In this document: positions 47,964 through 56,305 of the stretch, piece by piece
How positions within the stretch are numbered: the first letter of the stretch is position 1
Layout of the letters: every line of letters starts with the position of its first letter
Origin: CAVQKZ01 sp963837325
GTDB lineage: Bacteria; Actinomycetota; Actinomycetes; Mycobacteriales; Jatrophihabitantaceae
NCBI GenBank assembly: GCA_963837325.1
Contig: CAWIMV010000001.1
Coordinates: forward strand, 1,302,001 to 1,366,000
Length of the DNA: 64,000 nt
Direction of reading: 5' to 3'
Position numbers and translations under genes: made by a program
The notes under the pieces: generated by a model
What the model was told of the DNA's origin: nothing
The model's input: only the letters and a program-made list of their open reading frames with translations
Databases searched by the model: none

Positions 47964-49169
47964 ATGGCGTATTACCAGCAGCGCGGCAGCGTGCCGCCCA
48001 AGCGACACACCCAACATCGCCATCCGGAGGGCGGGCTGTACTTCGAGGAATTGATGGGCGAAGAGGGTTTCTCGTCGGATTCCGCGTTGCTGTACCACCG
48101 CCACGTCCCGTCGGCGCTTGTCGACGCCCGCAACTGGGAGCTGCCGGATCTGTGCACGACACCGAACGAGCCGCTCATGCCGCGGCATTTGCGGTTGCAC
48201 GATCTGTTCAGCGATGGCGCCGGTGCCGATGTCGTCACCGGCCGGCAACTGGTGCTCGGCAACGACGATGTCCGGATCTCCTACGTCGTGGCCGGCGAGA
48301 CGTCGCCGTTGTATCGCAACGCGGTCGGCGATGAGTGCATCTACATCGAGGCCGGCGCGGCCACGGTGGAGACGGTGTTCGGCCCGCTCTCGGCCCGCGA
48401 GGGCGACTACGTGCTGCTGCCCCGGTCCACCACTCACCGCTGGGTGCCCACCGGTTCGGAACCGGTGCGGGCCTACTGCATCGAGGCCAACAGCCACATC
48501 ACCCCGGCTCGCCGGTACCTGTCGAAGTTCGGGCAACTGCTCGAACACGCGCCGTACTGCGAGCGCGACCTGCACGGTCCGGGCGAACCGCTGGTCGGCG
48601 AGCGCGAAGACGTGGACGTGGATGTGTACGTCAAACACCGCGGCAGTGGACCCGCAGGCATCACCGGGACGATCCACACCGTTCCGCACCACCCGTTCGA
48701 CGTGGTGGGTTGGGACGGCTGTCTCTACCCGTACACGTTCAATGTCGCCGACTTCGAACCGATCACCGGGCGCGTGCACCAACCACCGCCCGTGCACCAG
48801 GTCTTCGAGGGCAACAACTTCGTGATCTGCAACTTCGTCCCGCGCAAGGTCGACTACCACCCACTGTCGATCCCGGTGCCGTACTACCACTCCAACGTCG
48901 ACTCCGACGAAGTCATGTTCTACTGCGGCGGAGACTACGAAGCCCGCAAGGGCTCCGGAATCGGCCCAGGCTCCATCTCCCTGCATCCCGGCGGCTATTC
49001 GCACGGACCGCAACCGGACGCCTACGAGCGCAGTATCGGCGTGCACTACTTCGACGAACTCGCCGTCATGGTCGACACCTTCCGACCCCTGCGGCTTGGG
49101 CCGGCCGGTCGGGCCAGCGACGACGGCAGGTACGCCTGGACCTGGTCCGGGCGCGGTCCCGGTTCATGA
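47964..49169 (+). CDS. hmgA: Homogentisate 1,2-dioxygenase
   Basis: A 401-residue non-haem iron dioxygenase that opens the ring of homogentisate to maleylacetoacetate in tyrosine breakdown. The iron ligands are in YYHSNVDSDEVMFY (His, Glu) and YSHGPQP (His), with NFVPRKVDYHP upstream. I chose ATG 47964 (MAYYQQRG) with GAGGAGG five bases upstream; a longer frame starts at 47934. Its stop overlaps the ATG of the next gene. The following genes complete a degradation operon with fumarylacetoacetase. Confidence 0.96.
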   Translation: MAYYQQRGSVPPKRHTQHRHPEGGLYFEELMGEEGFSSDSALLYHRHVPSALVDARNWELPDLCTTPNEPLMPRHLRLHDLFSDGAGADVVTGRQLVLGNDDVRISYVVAGETSPLYRNAVGDECIYIEAGAATVETVFGPLSAREGDYVLLPRSTTHRWVPTGSEPVRAYCIEANSHITPARRYLSKFGQLLEHAPYCERDLHGPGEPLVGEREDVDVDVYVKHRGSGPAGITGTIHTVPHHPFDVVGWDGCLYPYTFNVADFEPITGRVHQPPPVHQVFEGNNFVICNFVPRKVDYHPLSIPVPYYHSNVDSDEVMFYCGGDYEARKGSGIGPGSISLHPGGYSHGPQPDAYERSIGVHYFDELAVMVDTFRPLRLGPAGRASDDGRYAWTWSGRGPGS

Positions 49170-50011
49170 GTTCACCGATCGGGACTCTCGTCGCGGGCCT
49201 GTTCGACGATGCGGCGCTCTTTCCGCCCGCGTCGCTGAAACTGCCGGCGGCCCTCCGCGCCCATGCCTGGCACCGGGTTTCGTGGTACGCGGACATGATC
49301 GGACCGTTCGTCTGCAACGCCGGCCGCGCACCGGCACTCGACGCCGAGATCGCCCGGCTCGCTGTGGGCCCGGTTGACGTCGCCGTCGCTGTGCCCGAAG
49401 GCCTGTCCGCGGTTGCATCGGCCGTCGCCACCGTCGACTCGTGCGACAACATCGTCCTGCGTTCTGTCGAGGTGCCGCTCGGCACCGACCGGCTGGCCGA
49501 GGCCGCGCGCATCCTCACCCCGCTCGTCGAACGGGGAGTCACGGGCTACGTCGAGATCCCGGTCGAGCGGGTCACCGAACGCCGGGTACACGACCTGGGC
49601 GCGGCCCGGCTGCGGCTCAAGCTGCGCACCGGCGGCACCACGATCGACGCATTCCAGACCGAGGACGAGCTGGCGGCCCCGATCGTCCTGTGTGCGGCCG
49701 AGCTGCTTCCGTTCAAATGCACCGCCGGCCTGCACAACGCGGTGCGGCACCGCGATCTGGCCACGATGTTCGAGCACCATGGCTTTCTTAACCTCGCTCT
49801 CGCCGCCCGCGCCGCCGCCGCGACCGGCAGCGTCGCGGCTACGGCGGCCACACTGGCCCAGCGCGACGCAGCGGCCGTGGCCGACGCGGTGCGCGCCCTG
49901 CGACCCCGGGACGTGGTGGCGATCCGGGAGCTCTTCGCGTCGTTCGGGACGTGCAGCATCGCCGATCCCGTCCGCGACCTGACCTCGATGGGGCTGGTGA
50001 CGGCGGCGTGA
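49166..50011 (+). CDS. Conserved protein between hmgA and fahA
   Basis: A 281-residue protein that I do not recognise as a characterised enzyme. Its C-terminal half has a TIM-barrel-like run (GVTGYVEIPVERVTERRVH, RLKLRTGGTTIDAFQTEDE, ELLPFKCTAGLHNAVRH); FKCTAGLH is a conserved feature that I recall in uncharacterised proteins. It overlaps both hmgA (ATGA) and fahA (GTGA), so it is co-translated with them. No maleylacetoacetate isomerase is otherwise visible in the operon, so this might be that step or a regulator; neither is shown. It lacks a glutathione-S-transferase or DinB-like pattern. Confidence 0.75.
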   Translation: MSSPIGTLVAGLFDDAALFPPASLKLPAALRAHAWHRVSWYADMIGPFVCNAGRAPALDAEIARLAVGPVDVAVAVPEGLSAVASAVATVDSCDNIVLRSVEVPLGTDRLAEAARILTPLVERGVTGYVEIPVERVTERRVHDLGAARLRLKLRTGGTTIDAFQTEDELAAPIVLCAAELLPFKCTAGLHNAVRHRDLATMFEHHGFLNLALAARAAAATGSVAATAATLAQRDAAAVADAVRALRPRDVVAIRELFASFGTCSIADPVRDLTSMGLVTAA

Positions 50012-51183
50012 CCTGCTGGCTCGATATCGAAGACGACAGTCCGTTCGGCATCGAGCACCTTCCCTACGGGATGGCCGAGTTCGGCGACGGCAGAACCGGC
50101 CTCGTCGTACGCATCGGCGATTGGGCGCTCGACGTCGCGACCCTGGGCCCGCATGCGTCGCTTGACGCGCTGCTTGCTGCTGGCCCGCCTGCGTGGGCAC
50201 AGAGCCGACGCGCGATCGCGGACTGGCTCGGTGATGAACAGCACCGCGAGCGCGTGGCGCCACACCTGCACCCGGTGGGCTCGGTGCGCCTGGTTCTGCC
50301 GTTCACCGTGGCCGATTACGTCGACTTCTACGCGTCGGAGGCGCACGCGACCAATGTCGGACGGATCTTCCGCCCCGACTCAGCGCCACTGACCCCGAAC
50401 TGGAAGCACCTGCCGCTGGGCTACCACGGCCGCGCCGGCACCGTCGTGGTCTCGGGCACGGACGTACGACGGCCGGCCGGGCAATCGCGGTCCCCCACCG
50501 GAGACGTTCAGTTCGGCCCGAGCCGGCGCCTGGACATCGAGGCCGAGGTCGCCTTCGTCGTGGGTGTCGGCAGCGACCTCGGCACGCCGGTACCGGCCGC
50601 CGCGTTCGCCGAGCACGTCTTCGGCGTGTGCCTCCTCAACGACTGGTCGGCTCGCGACATCCAGGCTTGGGAGTACGTACCGCTCGGGCCGTTCCTGGGT
50701 AAGTCCTTCGCCACCTCGGTGTCGGCGTGGATCACGCCGCTGCCGGCTCTCACGGCCGCTTGGACCGCTGCGCCGCCGCGCGATCCGCAGCCGCTGCCCT
50801 ACCTCGGCGAAGGCAGCCCGTCGCCCGCTCTCGACCTTGCCGTCGAGATCCGCCTGAACGGCGAGGTCATCTCCCGCCCGCCGTTCGCCTCGATGTACTG
50901 GACGCTGCCGCAACTACTGGCCCACCTCACCGTCAACGGCGCGCGCCTTCGCACCGGCGATCTCGTCGCGTCCGGCACGGTCAGCGGTCCGGAACCGGGC
51001 CAACGCGGTTGCCTGCTCGAACTCACGTGGAACGCGACGACGCCGCTGACGCTGGCCGACGGCACCAGCCGTTCGTTCCTCGAGGACGGCGACGAGGTGG
51101 TCATCACGGCGAGCGCCCGCGCCCCTCGCGGCCGCATCGGCCTGGGCGAGGTGCGCGGGCGCATCGTTGCCGCGAGCGACTAG
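50008..51183 (+). CDS. fahA: Fumarylacetoacetase
   Basis: A 391-residue enzyme that cleaves fumarylacetoacetate to fumarate and acetoacetate, the last step of tyrosine breakdown. NDWSARDIQAWEYVPLGP and FLGKSF are the FAH signature, DIEAEVAFVVG supplies metal-binding glutamates, and LPLGYHGRAGTV lies upstream. GTG start overlaps the preceding stop. It ends in a CTAG shared with the stop of the opposing HAD gene. Confidence 0.96.
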   Translation: MTCWLDIEDDSPFGIEHLPYGMAEFGDGRTGLVVRIGDWALDVATLGPHASLDALLAAGPPAWAQSRRAIADWLGDEQHRERVAPHLHPVGSVRLVLPFTVADYVDFYASEAHATNVGRIFRPDSAPLTPNWKHLPLGYHGRAGTVVVSGTDVRRPAGQSRSPTGDVQFGPSRRLDIEAEVAFVVGVGSDLGTPVPAAAFAEHVFGVCLLNDWSARDIQAWEYVPLGPFLGKSFATSVSAWITPLPALTAAWTAAPPRDPQPLPYLGEGSPSPALDLAVEIRLNGEVISRPPFASMYWTLPQLLAHLTVNGARLRTGDLVASGTVSGPEPGQRGCLLELTWNATTPLTLADGTSRSFLEDGDEVVITASARAPRGRIGLGEVRGRIVAASD

Positions 51184-52055
51184 GGGAGGTAGTACATCGG
51201 GTTCGGCAGCTTGACCTGGTGACCGGCGTGGCCGCCCTTCAGATCGCTGAACTGGTCGCCGAAGTCGGCGACGATGTGGTAGCCCGACGCTTCGATGTGG
51301 GCCCGCGTGCCGGATTTGTACTCGATCGTCGTGCACGTCGGAGCCGCCGCGCAGTGCAGGTACGACGGCGGCGTCGGCTGCTTGAGATAGACGTGGCTCG
51401 GGTCGGTGGGCACGGCGTAACCCACGTCCTGAAGGTTGCCGACCGTCGGCGCGCGCTGCGCCTCCGGGCGACCGGTCAGGAAGAAGACTGTGTAGCCGTG
51501 GCTGCCGGCCCAGTTCACCAGTGCGGGCATGCCGAAGACCGCCGGGAAAGCCTTGGCGTTCACGAAGGCCGCGTTCGAGGCCGGGGTGTAGGCGAACTGG
51601 CTGGCGATCTCGTAGTCGTAGGTGTTCAGCGTCGTGTCGTCGATGTCGAAGACGACGGCCGGCTTGGGCGCGCCGTTGTGGTGCGGGCGGTGGGCCAGGA
51701 ACGTCTTCGCGTGGGCCTCGATGCCGTGGACCTCGCGGGCGTAGTTGCTCATGGGCGACGGCAGGGTGACCGGACCAATGCCAGCCACGTTGCCCGGGAC
51801 GCTGCCGTAGTAGGCCTTGATCTCGCTCTCGACCGTGGTCACGTTCGGTATTGCATCGCCGTGACGGGGCGGAGCCGCGTTCGGCGGCGGTGTGGGATTG
51901 CTGTGGCCGTGGTCGCCGTACGCCGACGCGGTGGCGATCCCGCCGAACACCAGGCCGGCGGCAGCGACCAGCGCGCCGACCGTGAGCGGCAGCGAACGGC
52001 CGGATCGCGGACGACGGGACGGCCGTCGGGCCGCGTCGAATCGAAGTGGTGACAT
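51180..52055 (-). CDS. Secreted HAD-type acid phosphatase
   Basis: A 291-residue exported phosphatase of the class B/VSP-like HAD group. A basic N-terminus plus hydrophobic core (LPLTVGALVAAAGLVFGGI) and ASA site form a signal peptide. VVFDIDDTTLN is the catalytic DxDxT motif, VFFLTGRPEAQ the second and ADFGDQFSDL the last. The ATG at 52055 has AGGAG nine bases upstream; a longer upstream frame lacks support. The natural substrate is unknown; phosphate scavenging outside the cell is typical. Confidence 0.9.
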   Translation of the reverse strand: MSPLRFDAARRPSRRPRSGRSLPLTVGALVAAAGLVFGGIATASAYGDHGHSNPTPPPNAAPPRHGDAIPNVTTVESEIKAYYGSVPGNVAGIGPVTLPSPMSNYAREVHGIEAHAKTFLAHRPHHNGAPKPAVVFDIDDTTLNTYDYEIASQFAYTPASNAAFVNAKAFPAVFGMPALVNWAGSHGYTVFFLTGRPEAQRAPTVGNLQDVGYAVPTDPSHVYLKQPTPPSYLHCAAAPTCTTIEYKSGTRAHIEASGYHIVADFGDQFSDLKGGHAGHQVKLPNPMYYLP

Positions 52056-52197
52056 CGTGATGTGCTCCTGCTCCCCTAGGTCGTGGGCGCATGCCCGACT
52101 CTGACATGAATCCGACCAACGCGACAAGCGTGCCCAGGCTCCCGGGCGGGTAATTGAATGTGTGCCCTTCTGGAACCGGGTATGGGACGAGCTACGA

Positions 52198-52743
52198 ATG
52201 TCAGACGTGGACACTGCACTTGCCGAGATCGGCGAACGCCTCGTCCAGGGGCAGCCGGAGGCGCTCGAGGACTGCTATCGCACCCTCGGGCCGCTTGTCA
52301 TGTCCTATCTCGGCCGCTACGTCCCGCAACCGGACATCGAAGACGTGATGCAGCGGGTGTTCTACGAGGTCTGGCGGGTCCACGAGCGCTACGACCCGAA
52401 CCTGTCGTTGCGGGGGTGGGTCCTCGGGATCGCCCGCAAACGGGCCATCGACCAGCTCCGCAAGCGCCGCGACGTGGTGGTCCCCATCGAGTCGATGCGT
52501 GAGATCGTCGGTGACGACGGCCGCGAGGTCGCCGACCGCATGGTGTGGGCCGACGAGGTCCGCACCGCATTGAACATGCTGCCGCCGCTGCAGCGCGAAG
52601 TGATTGAAATGGCCTACTTCCAGAGCTACACCCAGACTGAGATCGCCGCAGCCTTGGACATTCCGCTGGGAACGGTCAAGACCCGCACGTCGCGCGGCCT
52701 GCAACGCATGGCCGGCCTTCTTGAGGACAACAGGGAGAGCTGA
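52198..52743 (+). CDS. sigK: ECF sigma factor, SigK-like
   Basis: A 181-residue ECF sigma factor. Region 2 reads GPLVMSYLGRYVPQPDIEDVMQ to VFYEVWR, and region 4 is LPPLQREVIEMAYFQSYTQTEIA with LGTVKTRTSRGLQRM. The assignment to SigK rests mainly on the neighbours: an RskA-like anti-sigma downstream and the FAD oxidase/DUF1365/methyltransferase/DUF1295 set known beside M. tuberculosis sigK. ATG 52198 is preferred; a GTG at 52162 would add 12 residues. Its stop overlaps the anti-sigma start by one base. Confidence 0.88.
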   Translation: MSDVDTALAEIGERLVQGQPEALEDCYRTLGPLVMSYLGRYVPQPDIEDVMQRVFYEVWRVHERYDPNLSLRGWVLGIARKRAIDQLRKRRDVVVPIESMREIVGDDGREVADRMVWADEVRTALNMLPPLQREVIEMAYFQSYTQTEIAAALDIPLGTVKTRTSRGLQRMAGLLEDNRES

Positions 52744-53468
52744 TGACCCGCCACATCTCCGAAGAGCTCCCCAGGCTGCTGACCGGTGAAGCCACCCGGG
52801 ATGTCGTGCAGGCTGCCGCGTCGCATCTGCGCACCTGTGCCGACTGCCAGCAGGAACTGGTCTCGGCCGTCGTAGCCCACGCCTCGCTGACCTCGGCCCA
52901 GCGCTTCGCGCCGGAAGTCGTCACTCGCCGCTCGGTGGAACCCTCGCCCGCCGCTGCCGATGCGGCCCCACTGCCCAACCTCAGCGCCGTATTCGCCCAG
53001 GTCCGCGACGAGGCCGACCACGAGCCCCCCGTCCGGCGACGTTCGCGCCGGCCCCTCTATGCCGTTGCGGCCGTCGCGGCCGGGGTGGTGGTCGGCACCG
53101 CCGGCACCGCGCTGGTCCAAAACCTCGGCGACAACTCGCCGGCGGGTCGGTCGGTGGCACTTGCCGCCTTCGACACCGGTACGACGACCGCCAAGGCCAC
53201 CGTCGACGCGAACGGCCAGATGCACGTGAATGCCGCCTCGCTGCCGCGCCTGGACGCGCGACACCGCTACGAAGTTTGGCTCACCGACGACGCCCGCCGC
53301 CATATGCAGCCGATCGGGTGGATCGCACCGAGCGGCAAGGCGACGCTTACAGTGCCGACCAACCTGATGTCGAACTTCAGCGACATCGAGGTCAGCGTGC
53401 AGCGCGTCGACGCGCCCTCATACGACTACAGCGGCACGAGCGTGCTGCGCGGGTCATACCGAGCCTGA
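52743..53468 (+). CDS. rskA: Anti-sigma factor, RskA-like
   Basis: A 241-residue single-pass membrane protein. The cytoplasmic N-terminus has the zinc-binding H28-x3-C32-x2-C35 pattern (HLRTCADC), a helix around PLYAVAAVAAGVVVGTAG spans the membrane (about residue 100), and the outer domain is RskA-like (MHVNAASLPRLDARHRYEVWL, with IGWIAPSGKATL). It should hold the sigma factor at the membrane until a signal triggers release. It starts within the sigma stop, so the two are translationally coupled. Confidence 0.9.
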   Translation: MTRHISEELPRLLTGEATRDVVQAAASHLRTCADCQQELVSAVVAHASLTSAQRFAPEVVTRRSVEPSPAAADAAPLPNLSAVFAQVRDEADHEPPVRRRSRRPLYAVAAVAAGVVVGTAGTALVQNLGDNSPAGRSVALAAFDTGTTTAKATVDANGQMHVNAASLPRLDARHRYEVWLTDDARRHMQPIGWIAPSGKATLTVPTNLMSNFSDIEVSVQRVDAPSYDYSGTSVLRGSYRA

Positions 53469-53486
53469 CCCGCCTCAGCCGTCCGG

Positions 53487-54287
53487 CTAAGCCCCCTTGG
53501 GCGGCCGCGGGAAGAAGGCGCTCGTGCGCGCCGCGTATTCGTCCCAGCCGGCCCGCTTGGCCATGTGCTTTTCCAGAATGCGCGCACCGGACCCTTTCGT
53601 CAGCAGCAGGGTCATGATGACGGGCGCGAAAAGGGTCAAGATCCCCGGCCAACGTTCCGCAGCGACGAGAAACACGCCCCACCACATGCAGGCGTCGCCG
53701 AAATAGTTCGGGTGGCGGGTGTAGCGCCAGAGGCCGGTGTCGATGACCTTGCCCTTGTTCGCCGGGTTGCGCCGGAAGCGCTCCATCTGCCGGTCGCCGA
53801 CGCCTTCGAAGAAGACGCCGACGCACCAGAGCGCCACGCCGACCCAGGCCAGCGCCCGAACAGGTGCACTCTCGAACGCGCCGACGAGGATGGGGGCGGC
53901 GATGACCAGCGCGAGAGTCCCCTGCAGCAGGTAGATCATGCGGATCGCGTACAGGTCCGGATTGCCCTTGGCCTTCGACAGCAACTCCGCGTACCGCGGA
54001 TCCTCGGGTCGGCCAACCGTGCGCCGAGCGATGTGCTGGGCCAGCCGCAGGCCCCACAGCGTCGGCAGCACGAGCAGCAGCCAACGCCGCACCGGATCGC
54101 CGTGACCGACGGAACTGCCGAACGCTGCTACTGCGACCGCGACGAACAGGAGTCCCCAGGCCGTGTCGATGACGCTGTGCTTGTGGGCGATCTTCGCGGC
54201 CACGAACGTCGCGGCCAAAACGAGCACGACCGCTCCTGCCGCCCACGGCAGGGCGTGCAGGAACGGCGTGGTCGCGAATCCGCTCAT
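53487..54287 (-). CDS. DUF1295 (steroid 5-alpha-reductase-like) membrane protein
   Basis: A 266-residue integral membrane protein with about six helices. TGLWRYTRHPNYFGDACMWWG is the family signature near the C-terminus, and EKHMAKRAGWDEYAARTSAFFP follows. DUF1295 proteins resemble steroid-5-alpha-reductase and isoprenylcysteine methyltransferase folds. The M. tuberculosis counterpart (Rv0446c) lies beside sigK. It is the last gene of a minus-strand operon, overlapping the upstream fusion gene as ATGA, and convergent with rskA. Confidence 0.93.
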   Translation of the reverse strand: MSGFATTPFLHALPWAAGAVVLVLAATFVAAKIAHKHSVIDTAWGLLFVAVAVAAFGSSVGHGDPVRRWLLLVLPTLWGLRLAQHIARRTVGRPEDPRYAELLSKAKGNPDLYAIRMIYLLQGTLALVIAAPILVGAFESAPVRALAWVGVALWCVGVFFEGVGDRQMERFRRNPANKGKVIDTGLWRYTRHPNYFGDACMWWGVFLVAAERWPGILTLFAPVIMTLLLTKGSGARILEKHMAKRAGWDEYAARTSAFFPRPPKGA

Positions 54288-56305
54288 GCTCGGACGTTAT
54301 CGGCCGCCCACGGCCTGGTTGCCGGCATCGCGCTGGTGCCGGCGGCCGTAGGGCGGACTGCGAGGATTTGGTCGACGCCCATTCGGCGCTCTTCGAAGCT
54401 GAGCGCACCGCCGACGAGGTACAGCCGCCAGACCCGTGCGATCTGCTCGCCGACCAACTCCACGAACTGCGGGTAGTTCGCCTCGAAGGTGTCGATCCAG
54501 TGCCGCACCGTCGCCACGTAGTGCTCGCGCATCGCCTCGACATCGCGGACTTCGAGCCCAGCCCGTTCGAGATGACCGATCGTCTGCGAGAGCGGACGCA
54601 TGTGCATATCCGGAGCGATGTAGGACTCGATGAACGCGCCGCCTCCGGGTGCAGCGTCGGGGTGCCGGGACATCTGCTGCAACAGCAGGCGGCCGGTCGG
54701 GCGCAGCGCGCCGAGCAGCGTGGCCGCGTAAACCGGGTAGTTCCCCTCGCCGACGTGCTCACCCATCTCGATGGAGCTCACTGCGTCGTACGTCTGGCCT
54801 GCGCCGGCGAGCTCACGGTAGTCCTGCAGGCGGACGGCGACCTGGCCGCTGAGCCCGCGCTCGGCCACCAGCTTGGCGATGTGGTCGCGTTGCTGGGCGG
54901 AAAGCGTGATGCCGGTGGCGTGCACCCCGTAATGCTCGGTGGCATGCAGGATCAGTGCTCCCCACCCGCAGCCGACATCGAGCAGGCGCATACCGGGCTT
55001 GAGGTCGAGCTTGCGGCAGATCAGGTCGAGCTTGGCCCGCTGCGCATCGTCCAGAGACTGGTCCGGAGCGGTGAAATAGGCGCTGGAATAGGCCATCGAC
55101 TCGTCGAGCAGCAACCGGTAGAAGTCGTTGGACAAGTCGTAGTGGTGCGAGATCGCCGCACGATCTCGGCTCCGCGTGTGCAACCGGCCGTGCAGGCGCG
55201 CTTCCGCTGCCGGCGGTTTCGGTGGCGGGCCGATCGCGCCGAGCCGGACCGCCGCGCTGAGAGCCGACACCTTGGCTCGCGGAGTCAGCCCCGTCACGCT
55301 GCCCGGTCGGGCGCGGGCGAACTGCCAGGCCCGCCGGAAGGCGGCGCCGAGATCACCCTCGATCTCGATGTCCCCGGCGACGTAGGCGCGGGCGAGTCCC
55401 AACTCCCCTGGTGCCCAGAGCAGGTGGCGCAGCGCTCGACGCGACCGGAGAATCAGCACCGGCCCATCGCTGGGGCCGGCCGCGCTGCCGTCCCACGCGC
55501 GCAGCCGTACCGGCAATTCGGCGCCTAGCGTCCGGCGGATCAGGTCGGCGATCCGCTCGGCGATCGACGCGTTGCCGGGCAAGGTAGCCATGACGTTCTC
55601 CTGTTCGACCGGGCGCGGCACCACGGGCAATCCCTTGCGCCAGAGGGCAACACCGTGCTTGGTGATCAATGCCCGGACAACCCGCGTCTCCAGTGGCCGG
55701 CGCAGCGCGGTCGCCAGCACCGTGCGCAAGGTGGCCGGGCGGCGCGCGCCCCGTACCGAGGCCGTGAACGGTCGCTGGTTCGGGCGGTGCAGGGTGATGT
55801 TCAGATTCAGCCGCTCACCTGGCTCCGGCACGCTCATCCGGTAGTACCCGTCGACCGGGTAGAAGGGCGAGACGTAGAACACCTTCTCGGTCTCGGCCCG
55901 CCCGGACTCGTCGGTGTGCAAGAGGTAGCAGTGCCGCCCGCCGTAGGTGTTGCGCACTTCGGCGACGACGCATAGAAGGTCACCGGAGCTGTCGTGGCAC
56001 CAGAAGAGCGACAGCGGGTTGAACACGTAACCGAGGCTGCGGGGGTTGGCCAGCATCGTGACCGATCCGCCGCGCAGATCGATCCCGTGCGCGGCCAGGT
56101 AGGCATCGACGTTTGCCCGGATGCTCCGCCGAGGGTCACCGAAGTGGTCCCGGGCATCGAAGCGGGCGAGTGAACGCAGACCGAGCGGCAACCGCGGAAG
56201 ATCGCCCAGGTCGACGAACCACTGGTAACTGCGGTGCCGAACGTCGTGACGCACCGGCTCGGACCGCACATGGGCGATCTCGACCTCGTACAGGTGCCCG
56301 CTCAC
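54284..56305 (-). CDS. DUF1365 fused to cyclopropane-fatty-acid-synthase-type methyltransferase
   Basis: One uninterrupted frame of 673 residues. Residues 1-235 are DUF1365 (HLYEVEIAHVRSEPVRHD, PRSLGYVFNPLSLFW). Residues 239-673 are a SAM-dependent methyltransferase of the CFA/UfaA1 family (HYDLSNDFYRLLL, LDVGCGWGALILHA, YSSAYF, then EHVGEGNYP). In M. tuberculosis (Rv0448c, Rv0447c) these are separate genes. The GTG at 56305 overlaps the upstream stop (GTGA). An internal ATG at 55591 has GGAG seven bases upstream and could also yield the methyltransferase alone. The reaction probably methylates or cyclopropanates unsaturated lipid chains. Confidence 0.85.
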   Translation of the reverse strand: MSGHLYEVEIAHVRSEPVRHDVRHRSYQWFVDLGDLPRLPLGLRSLARFDARDHFGDPRRSIRANVDAYLAAHGIDLRGGSVTMLANPRSLGYVFNPLSLFWCHDSSGDLLCVVAEVRNTYGGRHCYLLHTDESGRAETEKVFYVSPFYPVDGYYRMSVPEPGERLNLNITLHRPNQRPFTASVRGARRPATLRTVLATALRRPLETRVVRALITKHGVALWRKGLPVVPRPVEQENVMATLPGNASIAERIADLIRRTLGAELPVRLRAWDGSAAGPSDGPVLILRSRRALRHLLWAPGELGLARAYVAGDIEIEGDLGAAFRRAWQFARARPGSVTGLTPRAKVSALSAAVRLGAIGPPPKPPAAEARLHGRLHTRSRDRAAISHHYDLSNDFYRLLLDESMAYSSAYFTAPDQSLDDAQRAKLDLICRKLDLKPGMRLLDVGCGWGALILHATEHYGVHATGITLSAQQRDHIAKLVAERGLSGQVAVRLQDYRELAGAGQTYDAVSSIEMGEHVGEGNYPVYAATLLGALRPTGRLLLQQMSRHPDAAPGGGAFIESYIAPDMHMRPLSQTIGHLERAGLEVRDVEAMREHYVATVRHWIDTFEANYPQFVELVGEQIARVWRLYLVGGALSFEERRMGVDQILAVRPTAAGTSAMPATRPWAADNVRA
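55589..55602 (-). promoter_or_regulatory. Internal ribosome-binding site and ATG within the fusion
   Basis: On the minus strand GGAG (55602-55599) stands seven bases before an ATG at 55591-55589, which begins MATLPGNASIAERIADL, the expected start of a standalone methyltransferase. It suggests that the methyltransferase was a separate gene whose upstream stop codon was lost, and that a free 435-residue form may still be made. Confidence 0.5.
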
